The position numbers and the translations under genes are program-made. A DNA stretch of 64,000 bases. Origin: Arion vulgaris (Eukaryota; Mollusca; Gastropoda; Stylommatophora; Arionidae). Position 1 is the stretch's first letter; each line of letters opens with the position of its first letter. Below, in pieces: positions 50,666-62,862 of this stretch. The notes under the pieces were generated by a model. The model did no database searches. It was given only the letters and a program-made list of their open reading frames with translations, and was not told the origin of the DNA. The DNA lies in assembly GCA_020796225.1 (NCBI GenBank), contig CM036756.1:65841152-65905151 (forward strand), in the 5' to 3' direction.

Positions 50666-50833
50666 AGATAAATCCATCATTCCAAGACACAATTTCATCT
50701 AGTTTATTAAAGTATTTGATATCATTATGTAACAAAGAATATGTGCAGTCATGATTTTAATACTTTCTTACAGAAATGTTTATTCTTTATATTGGTTGTG
50801 CTTCTATTTTTATACTGTGAGATAATATTGATC

Positions 50834-50935
50834 ACATTTGTTAATGATATTGAAAATATTAACATTTGTTAATGATATTGAAAATATTAACATTTGTTAA
50901 TGATATTGAAAATATTAACATTTGTTATGTCACAT
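50834..50935. repeat. 28-bp tandem repeat, 3.5 copies
   Basis: The unit catttgttaatgatattgaa + aatattaa is repeated almost without change. Confidence 0.9.
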
Positions 50936-50965
50936 ATGTTTTTCTGCTGAATTTTATAATGAAAA

Positions 50966-51200
50966 AGTAACCTTTTTTATGCCATGAGGTATATTGGAAA
51001 ATACAGTGTTGGGCCTGTATTTTTCATTGACTGTCTGTGCATAATGGATGATGTGGTCAACATCATGCAGGCTACCTTTACTTCCTAGTTCTTTTCTGGT
51101 ACCTTGTTGAGGCTAGGTAGACCTGAGAGCCGTTGAATTGAACCAGGACTACTCACATAAGAAGCGACTGCACTAACCCTTACGCTATCATGACTGGACT
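50966..51200 (-). mobile_element. SINE family V
   Basis: Parallel to 54861-55130: aagtaacctt, tgatgtggtcaacatcatgc, ctacctttacttcc, and the tRNA-like head with ttgaattgaaccagg. Confidence 0.65.
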
Positions 51201-51479
51201 TTATATTTTTTATAAATATTCCTAATTCTGCATTCAGGTCGTCGGTCATGATAGATCATCATGCTTTGTGCAAATGACAAAGCCGGGTTTTTTTTTATAT
51301 TTAATATGCAACTATAAAACATTCAGACTTCTATCCGACCCCTCCCGTTATAGCTAATAGACACAAGGATATGAAGCATTCACATCCCTATATTTCTATG
51401 TATGCCCATATTTATACATGTTTCTGCACTAAAGCTAGCACACTTTATCTTCAGTAAATCTATATTTTTTGTGTGCAAA

Positions 51480-51650
51480 TTGTTGCTTATCTTTCAGTGT
51501 GGCTAAAAGGCAGCAGGTTGGTTTGTTTACTACTGATGTTTCTTCCTCATGTACAGAGCTTATAGCAAATCTTTCTTGATTGTTGCTCCTGTTATTGCAC
51601 TTATTGAGAGCAAAAGTGTGTGATCTATTTCTTTACCCGGTTTTGCTAGA
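51480..51650. repeat. Dispersed repeat, unclassified (family K)
   Basis: Partly matches 470-620. The class is unknown. Confidence 0.4.
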
Positions 51651-51896
51651 AAAGAATCCCTAACTGGTTCCCGTCTGCATTTTCTTTCAGTAAACAGCTG
51701 ATTACATCGCAGCTGACATTCAGTTCTTAAAATCTTCCACTATCCATCACATGTAAATATGCCTGGTTGGAATCTGTTGCCTCTTCTGTCAGGATTTATG
51801 TATATAATCTTGTATTCTAAACTATTATAAAGCGATAAATATGTTATGATGAATTTATGAAAAGATTAAAAATAAAATTCCTACAATCTTCACTAT

Positions 51897-52048
51897 CTTC
51901 AAAATTGCATCGTAGACCCTCGCCGGCACTACGAAGTTCATACACTGCAGCTGCGAGATCTTACTGTGTAAGAAAGAGATCGGAGCAGACATGGTTACTC
52001 ACCCAAGTGCAATGATGATGGTCATATCGATCAATCAATCAATCAAAT
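51897..52048 (+). mobile_element. SINE family N with (TCAA)n tail
   Basis: Runs from gcatcgtagaccctcgccgg to a tail of tcaatcaatcaatcaaat. It is the most complete copy. The tetranucleotide tail recalls LINE-mobilised SINEs that end in short simple repeats. Confidence 0.8.
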
Positions 52049-52513
52049 ATGTTTTGAATTATATTACTTACAGAACACATCTTGTATGTGGTGAATAATG
52101 TGTGTACTCTCTAAAACTGTTTCTTTTTGTGTGATAAATTATTCAGTTTGAGAAAATTATTTGATTCCATTGTGATTATATCTGTATTTGAAAAAAATAT
52201 TTATATTATATGAGTGACTCCTGTGCACGAATGAGGAAATATCCAAACACAAAATAAACTCAATTTAGAAAGTGCAACAGAAAAATAATTGACCACACTG
52301 TCTTTACCAAACAAAGTATACACAATAGATTTAAGATCAACAACAATGTTACTAGGAAAAACTGCACACAGAAGATTAGTACTGAGCCTATCTATTCAAA
52401 ATCCATGACCCAGGGAAAAGAAAGAAAACTTTTTAACTGAATATAAAAATAATGAAAATGTGTGGGAAATTGAAAAAGGAGGTCATAGATAATGTTACAG
52501 AACTATGTTGCAA
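52049..52513. other. Intergenic, nothing recognised
   Basis: AT-rich, with no supported feature. Confidence 0.4.
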
Positions 52514-52770
52514 GGAGGGATCTCTGTGGCTAAGTGCTTGCCTTCCGATACGAAGATCATGGGTTTGAATCCGGACAGCGCCATTCTGTTCATGTGCGCA
52601 TTTTTGCCAGAAACCGCTAGGATTGTTACTGGAGCTACAGAGTTTGTGCTTTGTGCAATACTCTCAGCAGGTGGAATTCCCATTTCTGCGGAGAGTGACC
52701 GAGCCATATGGGGTAAAACCCTGTGCAAGAAATTCAATCCTTCGACTTTAAAACCCTTTTTTATGTATGT
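52514..52770 (+). mobile_element. SINE family H
   Basis: Head gggatctctgtggctaagtg, B box atgggtttgaatccgg, and a tail tcgactttaaaaccctttt. A clear + strand copy. Confidence 0.75.
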
Positions 52771-53080
52771 TAAAAATAAAAGCTTGAAACAATCTATGAT
52801 ACTTAATGAATAATGACCAGATAGTGCAATGTAGAGGGAGTTTATTGCTGCCATAGCTTGATGTTTATTGACTGTTTAGTCGAATGATAGCTAAGAAAGC
52901 AAAAAATAATAATATTATGAAATACCAAAGGAGACTTGTAAAATAGAATAGAACTAATAGATATACCACAAGTAAGCAAAGAACAGTTTGACAAAGTCAT
53001 ACATAACAGTCTACAATTTAAACTAAAATATTGCATGATCCTTTCAATTAACTACAACAATTAACAACTGCTCCGCCATT

Positions 53081-53335
53081 GTGTTGCCGTTGCTGGCAAG
53101 GAGAGCAAAGAATAGTAAAACTGCTACCTATAAAACAAACATATCGTAAGAGGCGACTGAGGTAGGAGACTAGGGAAGCTACCCTAGTAAATAAAAAAGC
53201 ATCGTCGAAATCGGATGTGATGGCCTACTTGTATGCGCATAACTGGCACAACGTAAAAATCGCTCTTAGACACAGGGTCACATACAAATCACAAAGAATG
53301 GTTTAACAAGTGATCTATATGGCGCGTTCATTATA
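53081..53335 (+). mobile_element. SINE-like repeat, family G
   Basis: Contains cgtaagaggcgactgaggta, a 'gaaatcggatgtgatggcct' block and agaatggtttaacaagtgat. Same layout as 39809-40068. Confidence 0.75.
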
Positions 53336-54475
53336 GAAGCAACGCTGCTCATTTTCTCTGTGTAGTGTAAGCTATAAAAGTGGGTAATATTTCGGCAGCA
53401 TTGTCTGTTGAGCTACTAACTACGATTGCATCTAGTATAGTGAAAATCAAACATCATAGACATATATTTGTATAAGAACTTGAATCTATACACCAAACAT
53501 AAAATAAACATTACACTGCAATCATCGAATCCTCAAATAGTTGTGTACTCTATGTAAAACAAAACTTCCGATAATGAACGTCAAATGTGATTTCTCATTA
53601 ACCAAAATGTATAATATTGTTGTTTCTAGTGACATCAATTTTTCTAACATTTTTTAATGATCTATATTTATTGTCTTTAATTGAAGAGTTGTGTTGTTTG
53701 TTGCTAAGCTTCTACAGCATGTACATGGTGAAATATTTATGCTCAAATTTTGTAAAGAATTTTACAGTTCTTGTGAATCAGTTTTCTATTAATTCTGTTT
53801 CTAAAAATGTGATAATATGATCTCCATATATGTTCTAACAGTTTTAAAACAAATTTCTTTTGAATTAAAGCTATATTTTAGCAACATGAAGATATTAAAT
53901 TGTGTTTTTATTTTGCCTTGTTTGTAATTTCTTTTCAATTTGTTTCATTCTGTTGTAGTAGATTCCTCAAACTTACATTAACCTTTACAACATCACTATG
54001 GTCACATCCATACACTGCTCATTGGAACTGCATTAATCTTTCCTTGTGAATTGTTGTATAATTCAAGCTATAAGCTACTTATACAGTTTTGCGCAAGCCA
54101 CGTCACGCAAGTGGTCAGAATGTCAATGCATACAATGACATATTGCCTTATAGACTCCTGCCCCACATTTGGTATAGAAGTACTACTCCCCTAGCCTTCA
54201 CAGTGAATGGGTAGAAGTGCAAGTCAACTGGGGGAGTTTACTTTCTCCTAAGTGAATTACCTACCAATGTTAATGATCCTCAAAGATACTGGTGTTTATG
54301 ACTTCATTTACTCGCTATTTAACTGTTCTTGTCGGTTAGAAACGGTTTCGCCACGATAAGGCCAGTAGCTTGACATGGCTATTTGAAGCATTAAGAGATA
54401 CACGCCTTATGAGATATATATAGGCAGAATTTATGGGGAAATCTGGTATATCAGTCTAAGCGTGATTGTGAGGGA
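53336..54475. other. Intergenic, nothing recognised
   Basis: AT-rich. The 67-codon frame at 53617-53820 is hydrophobic without a motif. No gene is supported. Confidence 0.4.
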
Positions 54476-55870
54476 GAAATCTATAGGCAGTTAGTTGGAG
54501 TATATGCTTGCTGCCACCCCTCAGTATGACCAGTCCTTTAGAACCAGATGGTGACAAATACATATTCATGACATCGATCTTGGAGAAGAGTGGATACCAA
54601 TACCCACTGAACACAGACAATCTTTTGTAGTAGTCACCACGGTAAACAAACCAAATTGAGATTCGCTGCCTACAATAGTCAACGCAGAAGTTGAAGCGTT
54701 AATAAATGACTGCACATCGGAGGAAGATGCTGTTGTCTACACTGATGATTCTGTGATCCGCACAGTCGGAGAGCATGGGCTTTTATAGTTAGAACTAAAG
54801 GAAAAGCCATGCAAGTGGCGCATATGCGACAACTACCAGCAGCATGACTATGGATGTCATTAAAAAAAGTAAAGGAACCCTTTCATACCTTGTGGTATAT
54901 AGGGCAATACAGTGTTAGGCCTGTATTATTCATTGACCGTCGGCACACGATGGGTGATGTGGTCAGCATCACGCCGGCCGCCTTTACTTTCCCAGAGCAT
55001 GTCTGGTACCCAGTTAAGGCTGGGTCGACCAGAGAGCCGTCGGGAAAAATTCCACGCACACTGCGGGAGTTGAACCCGGACCACCAGCCTTGAGAAGCGA
55101 GTTCACTAGCAACTACGCTACCGCGGCTCTTATGGATGTCATGACTGTGACAAAATCCCTGGAGTGGTTACAGACGCATACATTCACGAATGCATGCTCA
55201 ACAACTCTATTAGCATGATACAAAAGATCAAGGCAGGTTATGTGCAAAAAGGCAGTGGGTGGTGCAATTAATAGAAAATGCGACAATCCAGACACTTACC
55301 TTCATCTTTGTCCCAGGTCATTCTGGGCTGAAGGGCAATGATAGAACGGATGCACTGGTGAGCAATACTACTATCGAGAATGAGTCTTCTATGGACAAAA
55401 GCGACATCATTAACGCTCTAAGAGAAAACATAGGCTCTGAATATTTCAACAAGAAAGTTAAAAGATATTCTCTATCTCGGTTGCGCAAGTTATGCATACC
55501 GATAGGTGCGGCAAGACGGGAAAACTGCAAGTGAAATTCCAGTAGATAGATCAATCAACAAAAAATGGGAGTTGTTAGTCCAAATACATATTTGAGATGA
55601 AATTGGAGCAATTATGTGCGATGAAGATGATCCTCAAATGAACAATACAAAATAAATGCAAGTGACCGCCAATACTTAAAGCCAATAAAATTGAAAGAGA
55701 TGGGTGTCAATATTGGTGCAGCCCGAAAAGAATGACATACTAAATATGCAAAGAGATTGATTAATCAACATCGAACTGGCGTGTTGGTCGCTGGACGCTG
55801 CTGGAATTGCGGAGATCGGAGAACATATGGACATGTCCGAAGTGCTATGATGATAGTCCTCATATAACTA
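54476..55870 (+). pseudogene. RNase-H-type LINE relic interrupted by a SINE
   Basis: Before the SINE: INAEVEALINDCTSEEDAVV then YTDDSVIRTVGEHG, an RNase H start (normally TDGS; the second residue here is Asp). After it: [34 protein letters not shown], and further on LKEMGVNIGAARKE and NQHRTG. The GHSGLKGN-x-R-x-D motif is the conserved end of LINE RNase H. Several frame breaks leave no functional protein. Confidence 0.8.
54861..55130 (-). mobile_element. tRNA-derived SINE, family V (12-bp TSD)
   Basis: The minus strand starts agagccgcggtagcgtagtt and has B box gggttcaactcc. The tail is gttcctttactttttttaa. The target duplication tatggatgtcat is at 54849-54860 and 55131-55142. This is the reference copy for the family in this window. 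Confidence 0.92.
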
Positions 55871-56640
55871 AGTGGGTCAGTACACTAGTGTGATGACCCC
55901 TACTTCAAGGCGCATAGCAAGGAAGACAAAATTATATGGTGTGCCAGGGATTGGTAGTACCTCTGTAACGAAGCTGTCATGCCCGTTTAAGGGCAGATTT
56001 CTGAACATTGGACCAAACCTGTCATTCAGCTCTCACCTGTTGCTCATAGCAGCTGTCAGCATGCGGCAGTAGCCATCATATGGGCATTGGCTTTGACAGG
56101 CCAACCAAACCAGGCTGAGGGTAGCCGGATGGTTAACAACCAATCGGTGAAATAGGTCTTGCCTACCTTGCATGTAAAGATTGGACTCGACAGAGGGTGC
56201 GGAAGAAACCACTTCTGTGGCTCAACGGACACAACAGCGAGTACCAGCAAAGCGCTGTAGAGTGTACTGAGCACGGTGAGGCACGTAGTACACCCTGGTC
56301 ATCCACTGCACCTGAATCCTCCACCAGTCGTCTCGACTTGTCTTGCCACTGGATCTTGTTGGAAACAGGAGAGAGAGAGAGTGAAGTCGACGTTTAGCGC
56401 AACTCTTCCTCACTTTAATCAAACTTGCTGCGCTAGTCACTGATTCATCCTTCAAGGCACGCATCGGACTGACAAGTCACCTACGTGTCCATTGACTGAT
56501 ATTACATTTTGTTTGTAGGATGAAGTAACTATGTGGTTATAATCATATTTGATTGACGAACATTATTATAACTGATAACTTTAAGCCGAAATTGATAATA
56601 CACATTAACAGAAAAAAGTCCAGGTTCAGATATAACTGAA
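55871..56640. other. Intergenic, unclassified
   Basis: The stretch around 56090-56400 is GC-richer than its surroundings and may be a repeat, but I see only one copy. Confidence 0.35.
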
Positions 56641-56649
56641 AGAAATCCA

Positions 56650-57590
56650 AGCTCTGTGATATCTTGGAATAGAAGTGATAACAAAACTATTAAGTTACAT
56701 ATATGACAACTGAAATATTTCGAAAGACCGAATGAGAAATTCAAGCGGGTTAACTTCCACCCCATGTATGGCAGAATTAACGGATTGGGAAAGGGCAGGT
56801 TAAAGAGAACCAGCTTTAGGAAAAGTGCTAGAGCAATGATCCAAGATGACCCGGTCCTAGCCAACAGTAAACCCAAACTTATACCGGCAACTGACAATAA
56901 CCCGCCGTGGTAGACCACGAACAGAGTACCCCGAGAGTGCATGTACGCCGACGGATCGGCAAAGAACGCGATTAGCGATGGGGGAGGAGGAATATGGCTT
57001 AAACTCCCACGAAAAGTGAAGGTCACGAAGCCGATTACCATAGGTAAGTACTCAAACAACTACCGGGCAGAGACAGAGGCACTAAGAATAGTCGCTTAAA
57101 TGATCCAATAAAGAAGCAGTGCCTCACTCAACAAAGTAGTGATATTCACCGACGCTCTGTCGGCCATTATGGCACTAAAAAAGCTCAGCCAGAACAGAGC
57201 TAAATGAGATAAAAACGATCCTCGGAGTATTAACAAACTCATTGAAACGCACAGTCATATAGTGGATCCCATCACACTGCAATATAAGCGGGAACGAAGA
57301 GGCAGATAAGCTGGCAAATGCAGGGGGCAACTGCCGCAGATTACGAAATCAGATACGAGAAGACTAAAACAACCATGGGATGGTGATATAGAGAAAAGTG
57401 GTCGCAAGACCACCCTCAACACATAGCTAGAGATAGGTACTATGGTATGTCCCGTAACGAACAAGTTGTTATATATCGCCTCCGTACCGGCCATAACACA
57501 CTCCGGGCCCACATGTATAACAAATTTTAAATTAGCCTGTGCCATTGTGAGAAGGCGGACATGACGGCAGAGAACCTATTGCAAGACTGC
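56650..57590 (+). pseudogene. RNase-H-type LINE relic
   Basis: Plus strand pieces: MYADGSAKNAISDGGGGIWL, YSNNYRAETEALRIVA, NKVVIFTDALSAIMALKKL and, after frame breaks, a PVTNKLLYIASVPAITHSGP stretch standing for the usual RLRTGHN region. A second scrap of the same TDGSAKNAI region lies at 57880-57975. Confidence 0.75.
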
Positions 57591-58229
57591 CAGTTGTTAG
57601 CAGGCCTGAGAAACGAAACCTGGTCCGATAACACAGAGTTAGCGAGAAGCTGTACGGTGGGACGGAGTCCTGAAAACAACAGCAGAATTCATGAGAAAAT
57701 CTGTTACATCAGTTTAAGCGGGGATCGGAGAGAGAGAGAGAGAGAGAGGGAGAGACCGAATGAAATTCGAGGAGCGGATTAGGTAAGTATTTATCTATTC
57801 CTGTCCTTTAATGACTTCATACCGACTTTCCATGTCAAATATTGTTTCTTGTGTTCAGCACTATCTTTGCGAGGAAGCAAAATATCATGAACTACGGAAG
57901 AATTCATAGCGAAGTACCCCGAGGTGCGTGGAAACACGTGTACACCGACGGATCGGCAAAGAACGCGATTCCAAGATTTATTTCTAGGCTTCAATTCTTC
58001 TTGGACTAAACTCTAAACTGTTCGAGTTCCTTATTGTCACCAAAGAGATCGACATGGTAGACAGGAAAAAGTTTCTTTAGATGTACTCCATGTTAACCAT
58101 TCTCGTAAACAAAAGTGCTTTCTGTTTTTTTTTAAATATATTGTTTTCGTATGGAGCAACGTATCTTGAAATTCTCTCTTGCCAATTTCTTACACTTTTC
58201 TTATATATGCATTACTTAATTAAACAACT
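57591..58229. other. Intergenic with LINE scrap
   Basis: Includes an agagag run at 57729-57750 and the RNase H scrap at 57880-57975. Nothing else is recognised. Confidence 0.4.
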
Positions 58230-58715
58230 AAAAACAGTATGGAACGGAACTGACAAGAAAACAAAGATCAGAATACTAAGAGAGCATGCATATTTCCAGT
58301 GGCAACGTATGGGTGTGAAGCATGGACATTTAATAAGTCAGTGGAAAAACATAAAGCCGCTTTTTAATATAAGTGTTACAGAAGAGTCCTCCGTATATCA
58401 TGGACAGAGAAGAAAACAAATTGATCTCTACAGAAAGAATTCAAAATCAAGGAAAACTGGCTGATGCTACAAATAAGAAAATTTAGATATTTTGGACATA
58501 TAAAAAGACACGGAGAGCTGGAGAAGACCATCATGGAAGGAGGCATGCTGGCAAAGAGAAGAAGAGGAAAACCACGGAGAAGATGGTTTCAGGATGGATT
58601 CAGGATGTAACTGATGGTTTGAACATGACGGCTGCATAGGACATCTGAGAGAGAGAAATCCCGGAGGACTGTTGGAGTGGCAAAGCTCTGCTCAGGACAA
58701 GCTATTTGATGATGA
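58230..58715 (+). pseudogene. LINE family E fragment
   Basis: Plus strand: KQLKTVWNGTDKKTKIRILR, EHAYFQWQRMGVKHGHLI, then after a break LMLQIRKFRYFGHIKRHGEL and RRRGKPRRRWFQD, ending 'ctgctcaggacaagctattt'. Confidence 0.7.
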
Positions 58716-58902
58716 TGCAATACATAAAAGCTGATCGTTTGCATTATCCTTTCTCACGGGTTATTTGAGGTTACTCGTGGCCAAGTACATGGGCCGTCAT
58801 GTTTTATATTGGTAGGAAAAAAAAACGCACCATAAACATGAAAAAAAACAGCGCAACATTATGACAATTGTGAATAGCTTAAATTTTGTTTAAATACAAC
58901 TA

Positions 58903-60392
58903 TAGTGCGTTTCAAAACGTTCGGTCAACGATTGACCTCAAATATCTCCATATTCATTGCATGGATGAACGTGATTTTTTGCATGTGGTGTTGTATTTCC
59001 GATGTCCCAACGATTTTCTAAAATTCAATGTTTGCAGGTAGTGTACTTTTCTTGCAACGGCGAATTCCTTTGATCTTTTCAAACCTAGTAATTATTTGGT
59101 GCTGGAAGAAAATAATTTACCGTAAATTTAAAAAAAAATCACGTATTTTCGGCATAGGCGTATATACAATTCGAATTTTGGAGGGTGAGATAACTCATAT
59201 TATATAAATCATATAAAGTGTTTACTCCCTTATTCTGAGTCCGATGAGTCTAACATATTGATGACTATTTTTGGCTGCACGAACGACAGTCCATCTTTGT
59301 CCCAGTAGTCATTTTCCTCCATTAAGACATGGTCTTCGCATTTACACCAATAATCTCTGTCTATCTTCGACAGGGCGGCATATGTTAGTTCTTTCATATT
59401 GCTTAGCTTGAAAGTTTTATTTTCAGCTGCTACCAGTCCTTTAACTTTGGCCCAAATGAGTTCAATTGGGTTTAAGTGTGAATGATAAGGTGGTAGTCTC
59501 AAACACACATGACCATGCTGTTGAATCAACTTGTCTGTTTGGAATACCCTGGTCTTCTGTGATGTTTTAACAATAGATAGTAATTCAGGCTTCAAAACCC
59601 CTCGTTAAATGGAATGTTCTCCTTTCTGAGTCAAAGTTTTATAGCATCTTTTGTGCTCGAAGATGTCGGGATTTTGTCTTCTTCTGACACAGTGTTGTGG
59701 TATGATACGTTGTCCATTATCACACAGGATGGTCTGTCTAGGGACGGAAGAAGAGTATGTTCAATCCAATCTCTAAATATGTTACTGTTCATCTCAGTAT
59801 GATAGTCCCTGTTGTCCGTATAATTGGAATCCGTATCTTTACTTAAGCCCAAAGCATGCATAGTTCTCTGTTCAGGATTTGATATACTTCGATACAGTTT
59901 TCCACGATTAGATTCTCTGATAAAATATTTATACATTTTCACAGCCACTGTATGCAGTGTAAGAAACTTGATTTTCATACCCATTGTATAACAAATCTAG
60001 AATACTAAACGTTTTGTAATACACCTATGCTCTGAAAACACAAACGGTAAATTGTAACTAAACACACCGGAAGGATCATTATACATTTTTTAAAGTGCGA
60101 TAAAGCGATTAAAATCGGGAAAACCACGCGAAAAACGTGCAAGTCGTGGAACTTGCAACATCTCACAAATATGAAGGGTAATACTTCTCATTATATGGTT
60201 GGCTAAGGAGATGGTCACTTTTATATACTTTACATAAAGACAATTTTAAACCATACGTCTGTTATTGAGTAAAAAAATATCAACCTCGGGACATTACGAT
60301 CATTAGATCATATGCAAAGTTACAACAATTACGGTCAAGCGGTTGCAGAGATATTAAATTTTCCCCGAGGAAAATCATTTTGAAACGCACTA
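58903..60392 (-). mobile_element. Tc1/mariner-like DNA transposon, 1490 bp
   Basis: Terminal inverted repeats tagtgcgtttcaaaacg (left) and, reversed, tagtgcgtttcaaaatg (right), each next to a TA (58901-58902 and 60393-60394), as in IS630-Tc1-mariner elements. The transposase remnant lies on the minus strand between the repeats. Confidence 0.85.
59230..59984 (-). pseudogene. Broken DDE transposase of the Tc1/mariner-like element
   Basis: Two minus-strand frames: 59984-59631 with DYHTEMNSNIFRDWIEHTLL then CVIMDNVSYHN (second catalytic Asp), and 59595-59230 with LRLPPYHSHLNPIELIWAKV (catalytic Glu). They are joined across a frame change near 59600-59630. The first catalytic Asp and N-terminal DNA-binding domain are not recognisable between 59985 and 60392, so the protein is incomplete. 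It resembles the DDE_3-type transposases of animal Tc1-like elements. Confidence 0.8.
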
Positions 60393-60694
60393 TATCTGAC
60401 CGCATAGCCCTAGAAGAAAGGGATAAAACTTAACAGGTAAATGAACTGCAAATATTCTCGCGAAATGCTTTGCTAAGGTACAGCGAACTCTTTTCCACTA
60501 GAGTAGAGTTGACTGTGGCTAAGAAAAGCAACATTCATATGTACAAAACTAAAGAAACGAAAAAAATAACTTTAAAAATCAAGAGAGAACAAGTTTTCTC
60601 TTTCAACAAACTGGACAGAGCAATTAAAAAAATAAAGAAAAAGACGGAACAAGGACAGGACACGAATAAAATTATAACACTCCTATAAACTGTT

Positions 60695-61280
60695 ATGGAT
60701 CACCACAAATCTCTGTCTTTGGTGTTTGCTATCAACTCATATGTTGACGCTCTACCGTGCCATGAATTCAGGTTATCCGAAATTTTATCTCTCTGTCTCG
60801 TCTACCCTCGATTTTACTGGTTATCACAATGTGTTCTAAATTTCCCCTCCACATCACATGTCCGAAAAAAGATGACTTCCTCTTTCTTATATTGATAAGC
60901 TTTCTCTGTGTATTGATCTCATTCAACACTTCAACAAGTCATTTTAGCAGTCCATGTGATTCTCATCTTTCTTCTGTAAAACTACATCTCTGTGGCCCTC
61001 AGAGATTTTTCGATCTGTGTGTTCATTGTCCATGGCTCTCCTCCGTATGTCAGTATTGGTTCTATGTAGCACGTGGCACTGTATAACTCGCATTCTTATC
61101 GCAATTGACAAGGACTTGTTGCATATAATGCTTCTCATTTCCAGGAATGATGTTTTCGCTTGCCCTATTCTGCTCTTTATTACTGATCGACATATGCCAT
61201 CTGATGTTACCAGGACTCCGAGATGTTCCAAAGGAACAGAAGGTGGAAATAATCCCTATCAGTTGCATATTCTCCATGCG
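60695..61280 (-). pseudogene. RTE-like LINE fragment
   Basis: Minus strand 61231-60944: LGVLVTSDGICRSVIKSRIG, QAKTSFLEMRSIICNKSLSI, AIRMRVIQC. After frame breaks, the terminal GRASTSELIAI region appears at 60690-60790. The upstream half is absent. Confidence 0.8.
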
Positions 61281-61604
61281 TGCTAAGTGTGCGGCGCAAC
61301 CAAAAATTTTTGGGAATCACTGTCATGGCAAGAACTACTATAAAACTATAATCATCACATCCGGTTGGACGAATATTAAAGACGGGACGAAATTCAGTGT
61401 GTTTGAAAATTGTACTCATATAATACATTTTAACTTGTAATAATTCAGTTATTAACTGTTTAAGTACTATTTATTGGAGGTAGCAACTGTGAATTTTTAT
61501 ATTATGTATTATTTTGTATTGTCAATTAATTACGCTATAACAATTAACATTAACAACAACTCTGACTCGCTGAGAGTGTGAATTATTATGTCACATGTGA
61601 ACAC
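61281..61604. other. Intergenic, nothing recognised
   Basis: No supported feature. Confidence 0.4.
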
Positions 61605-61666
61605 AGAACTGAACCCGAGTCTAACTTTAAAAAAAAGTAAGACTCGGGTCAGTCGGGTTCAGTTCT
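61605..61666. repeat. 14-bp inverted repeat hairpin
   Basis: agaactgaacccga (61605-61618) pairs perfectly with tcgggttcagttct (61653-61666). A second pairing, cccgagtc / gactcggg, is available inside, so two alternative stems exist. No run of T follows. Confidence 0.8.
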
Positions 61667-61760
61667 GTTCAACATCATTCACTGAATGGCAAGGTGAATG
61701 ACTGATTGTGTGAAAACGAACAGTGGAGTGTTTTGTGTCAGTCACTTGAGTAGACTCAGT

Positions 61761-61840
61761 CTCGCCCGTGTGTTGCCAGGGCTCTCAAGGGGGGAAAAGA
61801 ATAATGAATAATGGTACTGCGACCTACAAGTAAAGAAGTA
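61761..61840 (+). mobile_element. SINE family G head fragment
   Basis: cgcccgtgtgttgccagggc then ctcaaggggggaaaagaata and actgcgacctacaag, truncated after about 75 bases. Confidence 0.6.
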
Positions 61841-62654
61841 CTCAGTCTGAGTAAATTAGTAATCATTAAATGATGATGTAATAATGTAAATAGTCATCTC
61901 CATACAATTACATTGATTCACTTAACAATTATAAACATACATTTTATACTATGAATATAATATGATAGAGTATCAATTTGAGTTAGTTAAGTTAGTAGTA
62001 GAGTAGGTAGTCTTAATAAGTCTAGTAGACTAAGTATAATAATAATAGACTTGAGTAGTCTAGTATTTAATGAATGACTAATGCATTTGCTGAATTTACC
62101 CAGCACTAGTCTATAGTCATTGTAATTTGAGTAATTGTGCTAAATGTTGTCCCATGTCTGTTACTTTACTTTGTAACATTTTTGTTGTTTTATATATAAA
62201 TAAGCACACATATGACATATGTACACTCCTTAACACCCTTTTCGCAAAGGACCAAGCTTTTAAACTCATTGATAATATTGTGCTATTCCTTTTTAATGCC
62301 TTTTATTATACCTACCATTTGTGATTTGTCTGCAACAAGAACCTGCTATAAAAATAGTTCACTTTCTGCCCTATACCTTTCATTATAACATAATTCCACT
62401 CTATTGGCTAACCCTATGTTTACATAATAGGAACTAAACACGTCCTGATTTAACTATGCTAAATACTGGAACAAGTGGGAGAATTAGGAGTTAAGTTTGG
62501 ACATACCAGACAGTGTCGTCTTCAAGATAGAGAGAGAATGTATACTAATCAACTTCTCATGGGTACGGTGAGCAAATGAACTTTGGGATGGCTGCTGCAG
62601 TGGAGGATTGAGCACGCATGGGAATGCCCAGTGTGCCATGACATCGATTGCATA
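61841..62654. other. Intergenic, nothing recognised
   Basis: AT-rich with tagtagtctag-like low complexity near 61980-62070. No gene. Confidence 0.4.
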
Positions 62655-62790
62655 ACATAATAATAATTCCTCTCGTAAAATTGTTACATAGGACCTGCAA
62701 CCAATTTCTCCATACCACTCCATCCTGGACAACTCGCTCAATCTCTTCCATGGAACTGAGACCAATATTTCTTGCCATTCTCAGCTATAC
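62655..62790 (-). pseudogene. LINE 3' end, family C, abutting THG1L
   Basis: Minus strand: [20 protein letters not shown] then RNWLQVLCN. It ends about 70 bases before the THG1L start codon, so it probably overlaps that gene's promoter or 5' UTR. Confidence 0.7.
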
Positions 62791-62862
62791 TAAATATAAA
62801 TTATATTTCAATGAACTTTATTACACATTTTTTTATTAAGATTCAATTGTGCTTGTTGACTC

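Noticed and set aside
56529..57059. The 176-codon minus-strand ORF as a membrane protein
   Set aside because: It is antisense to an RNase-H-type LINE relic whose + strand motifs (ADGSAKNAI, FTDALSAI) are recognisable.
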